Part shown: positions 15,926 to 19,985 of the stretch, one piece after another | Numbering within the stretch: the stretch's first letter is position 1 | Layout: each line of letters starts with the position of its first letter | Source: Bacteroidota bacterium | Lineage (GTDB): Bacteria > Bacteroidota > Bacteroidia > UKL13-3 | Assembly: GCA_018883485.1 (NCBI GenBank) | Contig: VEQB01000007.1 | Coordinates: 1 to 19,985 of the forward strand | Direction of reading: 5' to 3' | DNA: 19,985 nt | Notes under the pieces: generated by a model | What the model saw: the letters and a program-made list of their open reading frames with translations, nothing else | The model's database searches: none | Told to the model about the DNA's origin: nothing | Translations under genes and position numbers: made by a program

Positions 15926-17136
15926 TTATTGTATTTGTTGTATTATCAATTCAAACGAATACTGCGAATGCTCAATCCAATCAAATTCAAAATATTGTTT
16001 CACTTGATACATTTGTCAACATTAAAAGCGATTTTGGTTATATTGGCAATATTAGAAGGAATTGCAAAACTAGAACCAAAAAGGATATAAATATCACTGC
16101 TTTTTTTAACGAAAATAGCAATGAAAAATCAATGCAATTTGTTATTTTAAATTTAGTAACACTAAAAAAAAAGGCATTTTCTTTAGATTTTTCAAAATTA
16201 ACAAAAAAAGGAGTTTGGTTTAGTCTTTACGATTTTGATTTTTCAGGTGATACAATTGTAATTTCAACAGGAAATGCAATATTTTCTATAACATCAATTT
16301 TTGCGAATCCAAAACTTTGTCAAATTAGTGTAATTCAAAATCATATTGGGTTTGATAGATTAAGATTGACTTCAAATTACTTATTCGGATTTCGATCCTA
16401 TTTGTATACGCATGGAAATCTTAACAAATTTAATTTTTCGATATTCAAATTGGATCGATGGACATTTGAAATTCTTGACACATTAATTTTACCACAAAAG
16501 AATTTAGAGTTATCCTATTTTAGCCCTTTTAGCCCAATGGATGGAAATGATTTTAATTTAGTTGTGGTTGATCCAAGTAGCTTAGAATTGAAGACATTCG
16601 ATCTTAATTTCAAATTGCAATTTTCTTTTAATTTAGCACCAAAGAATTGGGTTTCTGCCTTAAGTGATTCTATTCAATATTTAACTAAATCAATACCAGT
16701 AAATGGTGCTGCAGACAAAATTTTTAAGCTTTCAAATTATTTTGATAAAATAATTAGTAAATTTCATGAAATTAATTTGACGGAATCTAATGACTTTGTT
16801 ATTCTATACGATATTAAGGATACCTTTACAAAAAAAGCAATCAACTTCATAACCATAGGAACTATTAGTGATTCAGGGGCGTTAGAAATTGAAAATTCTT
16901 ATTCCGATTTATTAAGCGGCAATAAAAATAACAACCTTGTTTTTAAAGGAGATTTTCCATTGGCTTGTTATAACTACCTTCATTCGATTTCTGCACGCTA
17001 TTTTGTAATACTAAAAAACGAAAGATCAACTTTTGATTTCCCTTATGATAAAAACAAAAGAATTTTGGAAAATGAAGAATATTACAAGAAAAATTATCCT
17101 GAACCTATTCTATTTATTTATAAAGTTCGATATTAA
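15898..17136 (+). CDS. Exported beta-rich protein, possibly a propeller
   Basis: 412 aa from the ATG at 15898; the in-frame TTG at 15871 would put nine extra residues before the signal peptide, so I reject it. MYNKYYAFLIIVFVVLSIQ with cleavage near ANA-Q is the signal peptide. The rest is beta-rich with alternating short strands and turns (DFSGDTIVISTGNAIFSIT, FNLVVVDPSSLELKTFDLN, FVILYDIKDTF), the look of 6-bladed-propeller-type exported proteins of Bacteroidota, though I can name no family with certainty. No T9SS tail or lipobox is present, so it is probably periplasmic. It overlaps both neighbours (28 nt at the 5' end, about 65 nt at the 3' end). Base composition is extremely AT-rich, for example 10 G/C among the 60 bases at 16141-16200. 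Confidence 0.8.
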   Translation: MYNKYYAFLIIVFVVLSIQTNTANAQSNQIQNIVSLDTFVNIKSDFGYIGNIRRNCKTRTKKDINITAFFNENSNEKSMQFVILNLVTLKKKAFSLDFSKLTKKGVWFSLYDFDFSGDTIVISTGNAIFSITSIFANPKLCQISVIQNHIGFDRLRLTSNYLFGFRSYLYTHGNLNKFNFSIFKLDRWTFEILDTLILPQKNLELSYFSPFSPMDGNDFNLVVVDPSSLELKTFDLNFKLQFSFNLAPKNWVSALSDSIQYLTKSIPVNGAADKIFKLSNYFDKIISKFHEINLTESNDFVILYDIKDTFTKKAINFITIGTISDSGALEIENSYSDLLSGNKNNNLVFKGDFPLACYNYLHSISARYFVILKNERSTFDFPYDKNKRILENEEYYKKNYPEPILFIYKVRY

Positions 17137-17662
17137 ATTGTTAATTGTTTTAGCATTAGTCATTAGTGTAAACAATGCAGCGTTGGCTAATTTAATTTCA
17201 ATCCGGAAAATTTCAGAATTTAGGAAATTAGATTCTAGTGAAATTCAAATTGTAGTTTTAACAAACGATATTCAATGTAAAGCGTGTTTTGAGGATTTAT
17301 TAGAGTTTTTATCTGGGTTAAAACTAAAGAATGCTAGAAACAATATTTTTGTTTCTGTTCTAATAAAATCTAATTCTGATTCAAAGTTAAAGCGAGAGCG
17401 AGAATTACAAATTTTAATGAGATTCCCATTTGTATCAAAGATAAATTTCATAAATAGTGAAAACTATACAAATTACGAGCAATTTTCATCCCAAAGTGGA
17501 CCAGATATATTTGTAAAATTTGAAATCGATAAGTGTCCGGCGCTCTTGATATATCCTGGTTCTGAAAATATAACAATCCTAATAAAATATGAAGATTTAT
17601 TTGATGAAACTCGTGTGACAGCAAAAGCAAAAAAAATTGTATTAGCTATATTGAAGTTGTAG
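17072..17662 (+). CDS. Exported or membrane-anchored thioredoxin-like protein with CxxC
   Basis: 196 aa from the ATG at 17072. Other in-frame starts are a TTG at 17033, an ATG at 17045 and a TTG at 17138 directly after the upstream stop; the true start is uncertain. Residues 22-39 (KLLIVLALVISVNNAALA) form a signal or membrane segment. Then a beta-strand (IQIVVLTND) leads into QCKACFEDLLEFL, with C69-x-x-C72 at the start of a helix as in thioredoxin folds. KCPALLIYP (P156) sits where the cis-Pro loop belongs. This suggests a periplasmic thiol-disulfide or redox-sensing protein. The last gene of the cassette, it may act on the cysteine pairs of the two small proteins upstream; that link is inference. 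Confidence 0.75.
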   Translation: MKNITRKIILNLFYLFIKFDIKLLIVLALVISVNNAALANLISIRKISEFRKLDSSEIQIVVLTNDIQCKACFEDLLEFLSGLKLKNARNNIFVSVLIKSNSDSKLKRERELQILMRFPFVSKINFINSENYTNYEQFSSQSGPDIFVKFEIDKCPALLIYPGSENITILIKYEDLFDETRVTAKAKKIVLAILKL

Positions 17663-17764
17663 GCATGTATTTGTTTTTTCCCAAATTCCAAAAAGGTGCA
17701 TGGAATTGTAAAATAAAATCGGATATTCGAAAACCATTAACCCACTAGCCATGTTTTAGATATC
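17663..17764. other. Gap after the AT-rich cassette
   Basis: 102 nt. It contains a 7-bp inverted repeat (AATTCCA 17684-17690 with TGGAATT 17701-17707, 10-nt loop). The stem is weak and no T-tract follows directly, so it is at best a poor terminator. I see no TAnnTTTG box for the next gene. Confidence 0.3.
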
Positions 17765-19985
17765 ATGCGTTTTAGTTTAATTATACTTACTTTTTTGCTC
17801 CCAGCTTGGGCGTACGCAACCCACTTGGTGGGCGGCTGCATAGAGCTGTTGTGGAAAGGTGGGAATAATTATACCTTAGTGGTTAAGGTGCTCCGAGATT
17901 GCGAAAATGGGAATCCTCGTGCATTTTTTGATGACCCAATTTACATTGGCATTTTTGAAAAAGGAACGCACAAGAAAATGAGCGAACATCAGCTGAACTT
18001 TCAAAGCTTATTTAATGACACACTAAAATTTACTGGAGCTAATTGTGCAAATACGAGCACAGGTTGTACACACATTGCCACTTATTCTAAAAATATTGTA
18101 CTAAATGCCAATACCTATAATAGTAATAACGGCTATTATTTGTCGTGGCAACGCTGCTGTAGAAACGGCATTATAGCTAATATTCTCAACCCGGGAGATG
18201 CTTCTATGACACTTTACACAGAAGTGCCCAATTTAAAGGTACTCAAAAATAGCTCGCCTCGCTTTACCAATAACCCTAACACGCTGCTGTGTACAAATAA
18301 TTTATTTGAATATAACCTAAACTTTGTAGACAATGATGGCGATGAGTTAAAATATTCATTTATCGACCCAATTAATGGCTTGTTAAATAGAGACAATCCA
18401 TCCGCTGATGCGGCTTTGTCTGGGCCCTATCCCAACACAGTTTATAGAAATGGGTACACTAATAATGGTCCAATTTTAGGAGATGTACCCTTACAAATAG
18501 ATGCCAGCACAGGTAAAATTATGTGTAACCCCAATGCACCCGGTGTTTACGTAGCCAGCATTAGAGTAGAAGAATTTAGGTTTGGTGTTAAAATTGGCGA
18601 GGTAAGATTAGAGCTACAATTTACTGTAACTAACTGCCCAAATAACCCACCATTAACTAGTGTAACAACCGTAAACGATCAACTTATTGTGGGTGATACA
18701 ATTGAGATTCCCGTTTATGAAAAGGTTTGTTTTAAAATTAGAGGAGTAGATATAGAAGATTCAATTTTTCTTAGCATCAAGGTAGGTGATTTTGATTCTA
18801 CCATAAAAAACAGACCTGTTTTTGATACCTTAACTGTTGGCCATAAATTGGTTCAAACCACCGTATGCTGGCAAGGTAGCTGCGAGCATGAAGGGTTAAA
18901 GCCTGTACCTTTTTTTGTAAATTTAAAAGATAATGGGTGCCCTATACCTAGAAATGTTACCTCCAAATTCTTTGTTAAATTTAAGGCTATGCCCCAAGTG
19001 CCATCTACAGATTTGTTGTGCATGACGCTCAATGGATTTAAAGAAACCACTACCTACTACGGAGATTCTAGTAAGCTCAACGACCCATTCTTTAAATATT
19101 ATTTATTATACAGAGGAATAGATAACAAGAACTTTCAGGTAATAGATACTATTTATAACAAATCTTTACGTTCATTTTTTGATCCCAATACCCCTAATTA
19201 CCATCAAATAAATTACGTATACTTTATGCGAGGGGTTAATCAGTGCAACCGTCTTGGCCAAACTAGCGATACCTTAGGAACGTTTGAACAATTGGCTTAT
19301 ATCCCTCAAAAGCAGTATTTAAAGTTTGTGAGTGTTGCAGATAATAAGCAATTAGAAATAAGTTGGCCCCAATCTCCAGAAAGAGATTTTGCAAAATATT
19401 TTCTCTATAAAGCAGAACGCGGTAAAAGTACTTTTAACTTGTTACAAACTTTTGAGTGGGTAACAGATACAAGTTATGTAGACAAAGCAGTTAATGTTAA
19501 AGATACTTCCTATTGCTATTATTTAGTGATGCTTGATACTTGCGATAATCTTGGTCCATTAGGTAGAATTTCTTGTTCTATGGTATTAAAAGGCAGCGCG
19601 CAGCCCTTTAAGAATAACCTTAGTTTTAACGCTTACGAAAGTTGGAGCGGAGGGGTAGAAGCGTATAATTTATTTAGAGCCGACCCTGCCACAGACTATA
19701 TTTCGCAGGTTCGTTTGGTAGATGAATTTAAATACACAGATGATAGGCTCAATACAAATGAAGGTCTATTTTATTATTATGTAGAAGCCAAAGAGGCAAA
19801 CACTGCAAGTTCAGGTCCGTTTTTTGATGCCAAGAGCCGCTCAAATACCATAGAATTATACCAGGCGCCGGTGGTATATATTCCTAATGCTTTTACGGCA
19901 AATGGCGATGGGCTTAACGATAATTATAAATGGGTTCCTGTTTTTGTGAAAAACCTAGATATTCAAATATACAACCGCTGGGGAG
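17765..19985 (+). CDS. Large secreted protein with T9SS type B (gliding-motility-associated) sorting domain, 3' end outside the window
   Basis: An open frame of 740 codons runs from the ATG at 17765 to the window edge. MRFSLIILTFLLPAWAYA is a signal peptide, and the mature protein begins THLVGG with a later LVVKVLRDC, then YYLSWQRCCRNGI. These blocks recur at the start of large Bacteroidota gliding-motility-associated C-terminal-domain proteins. About 190-290 is a cadherin- or Ig-like region (DNDGDELKYSF). About 420-690 holds fibronectin-III-like modules (QLEISWPQSPERDFAKYFLY, then SYCYYLVML). From about 703, VYIPNAFTANGDGLNDNYKW and IQIYNRWG are the T9SS type B (CHU_C) sorting domain, cut by the window edge perhaps 60 residues before its end. 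It would be exported by T9SS and may be an adhesin-like surface protein. Its base composition is back to the normal level (24 of 60 G/C at 18121-18180). Confidence 0.92.
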   Translation, partial: MRFSLIILTFLLPAWAYATHLVGGCIELLWKGGNNYTLVVKVLRDCENGNPRAFFDDPIYIGIFEKGTHKKMSEHQLNFQSLFNDTLKFTGANCANTSTGCTHIATYSKNIVLNANTYNSNNGYYLSWQRCCRNGIIANILNPGDASMTLYTEVPNLKVLKNSSPRFTNNPNTLLCTNNLFEYNLNFVDNDGDELKYSFIDPINGLLNRDNPSADAALSGPYPNTVYRNGYTNNGPILGDVPLQIDASTGKIMCNPNAPGVYVASIRVEEFRFGVKIGEVRLELQFTVTNCPNNPPLTSVTTVNDQLIVGDTIEIPVYEKVCFKIRGVDIEDSIFLSIKVGDFDSTIKNRPVFDTLTVGHKLVQTTVCWQGSCEHEGLKPVPFFVNLKDNGCPIPRNVTSKFFVKFKAMPQVPSTDLLCMTLNGFKETTTYYGDSSKLNDPFFKYYLLYRGIDNKNFQVIDTIYNKSLRSFFDPNTPNYHQINYVYFMRGVNQCNRLGQTSDTLGTFEQLAYIPQKQYLKFVSVADNKQLEISWPQSPERDFAKYFLYKAERGKSTFNLLQTFEWVTDTSYVDKAVNVKDTSYCYYLVMLDTCDNLGPLGRISCSMVLKGSAQPFKNNLSFNAYESWSGGVEAYNLFRADPATDYISQVRLVDEFKYTDDRLNTNEGLFYYYVEAKEANTASSGPFFDAKSRSNTIELYQAPVVYIPNAFTANGDGLNDNYKWVPVFVKNLDIQIYNRWG

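Noticed and set aside
17684..17707. Inverted repeat AATTCCA/TGGAATT as terminator of the cassette
   Set aside because: The stem is AT-rich and only 7 bp with a 10-nt loop and no T-tract; too weak to call.
1..19985. CRISPR arrays, tRNA or rRNA genes, transposases, phage genes
   Set aside because: No regular direct repeats, cloverleaf-like segments, or transposase or integrase motifs were seen on reading both strands.

Overview
The window comes from a Bacteroidota (Bacteroidetes) genome, probably a free-living Chitinophagia-, Saprospiria- or Cytophagia-like lineage. The evidence is AT-rich DNA, several -7-like boxes matching TAnnTTTG, no obvious Shine-Dalgarno sites, SPII lipoproteins with MKK/MKN starts, and cargo proteins ending in type IX secretion system (T9SS) sorting domains, both type A (YPNP...) and type B (VYIPNAFTANGDGLND). 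I found no tRNA, rRNA, CRISPR array or insertion sequence.

Layout. Minus strand, read from right to left: a hotdog acyl-CoA thioesterase (14752-14336); a predicted surface lipoprotein with a beta-helix (14291-12879); a Cys-rich lipoprotein (12641-12099); then, 8 nt downstream, a heparinase II/III-type lyase (12090-10171). A 1191-codon ORF (10134-6559) follows in the same reading frame, separated from the lyase only by one TAA and 12 sense codons. It carries a PKD domain and a T9SS type A tail but no signal peptide. Next comes a short operon of a small lipoprotein (6459-5998) and a 1270-aa secreted subtilisin (5988-2176), then a Cys-rich T9SS cargo protein (2055-949) and a 3'-truncated SBBP-like repeat protein (894 to the left edge).

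Plus strand: a compact, very AT-rich cassette (14975-17662) of four exported-protein genes with 3-nt spacing or overlaps. It holds two tandem paralogous small proteins sharing C-x7-C and NGNS motifs, a 412-aa probable propeller protein, and a CxxC thioredoxin-like protein. After it, a large multidomain protein (17765 to the right edge) begins with ATHLVGG and reaches a T9SS type B sorting domain at the window edge.

Together this is an envelope and secretion region: nearly every gene has an export signal. The lyase and the subtilisin are probably extracellular degradative enzymes, and the lipoproteins are their envelope partners. The two points most worth checking are the broken (or read-through) lyase/T9SS gene and the unrecognised AT-rich four-gene cassette.
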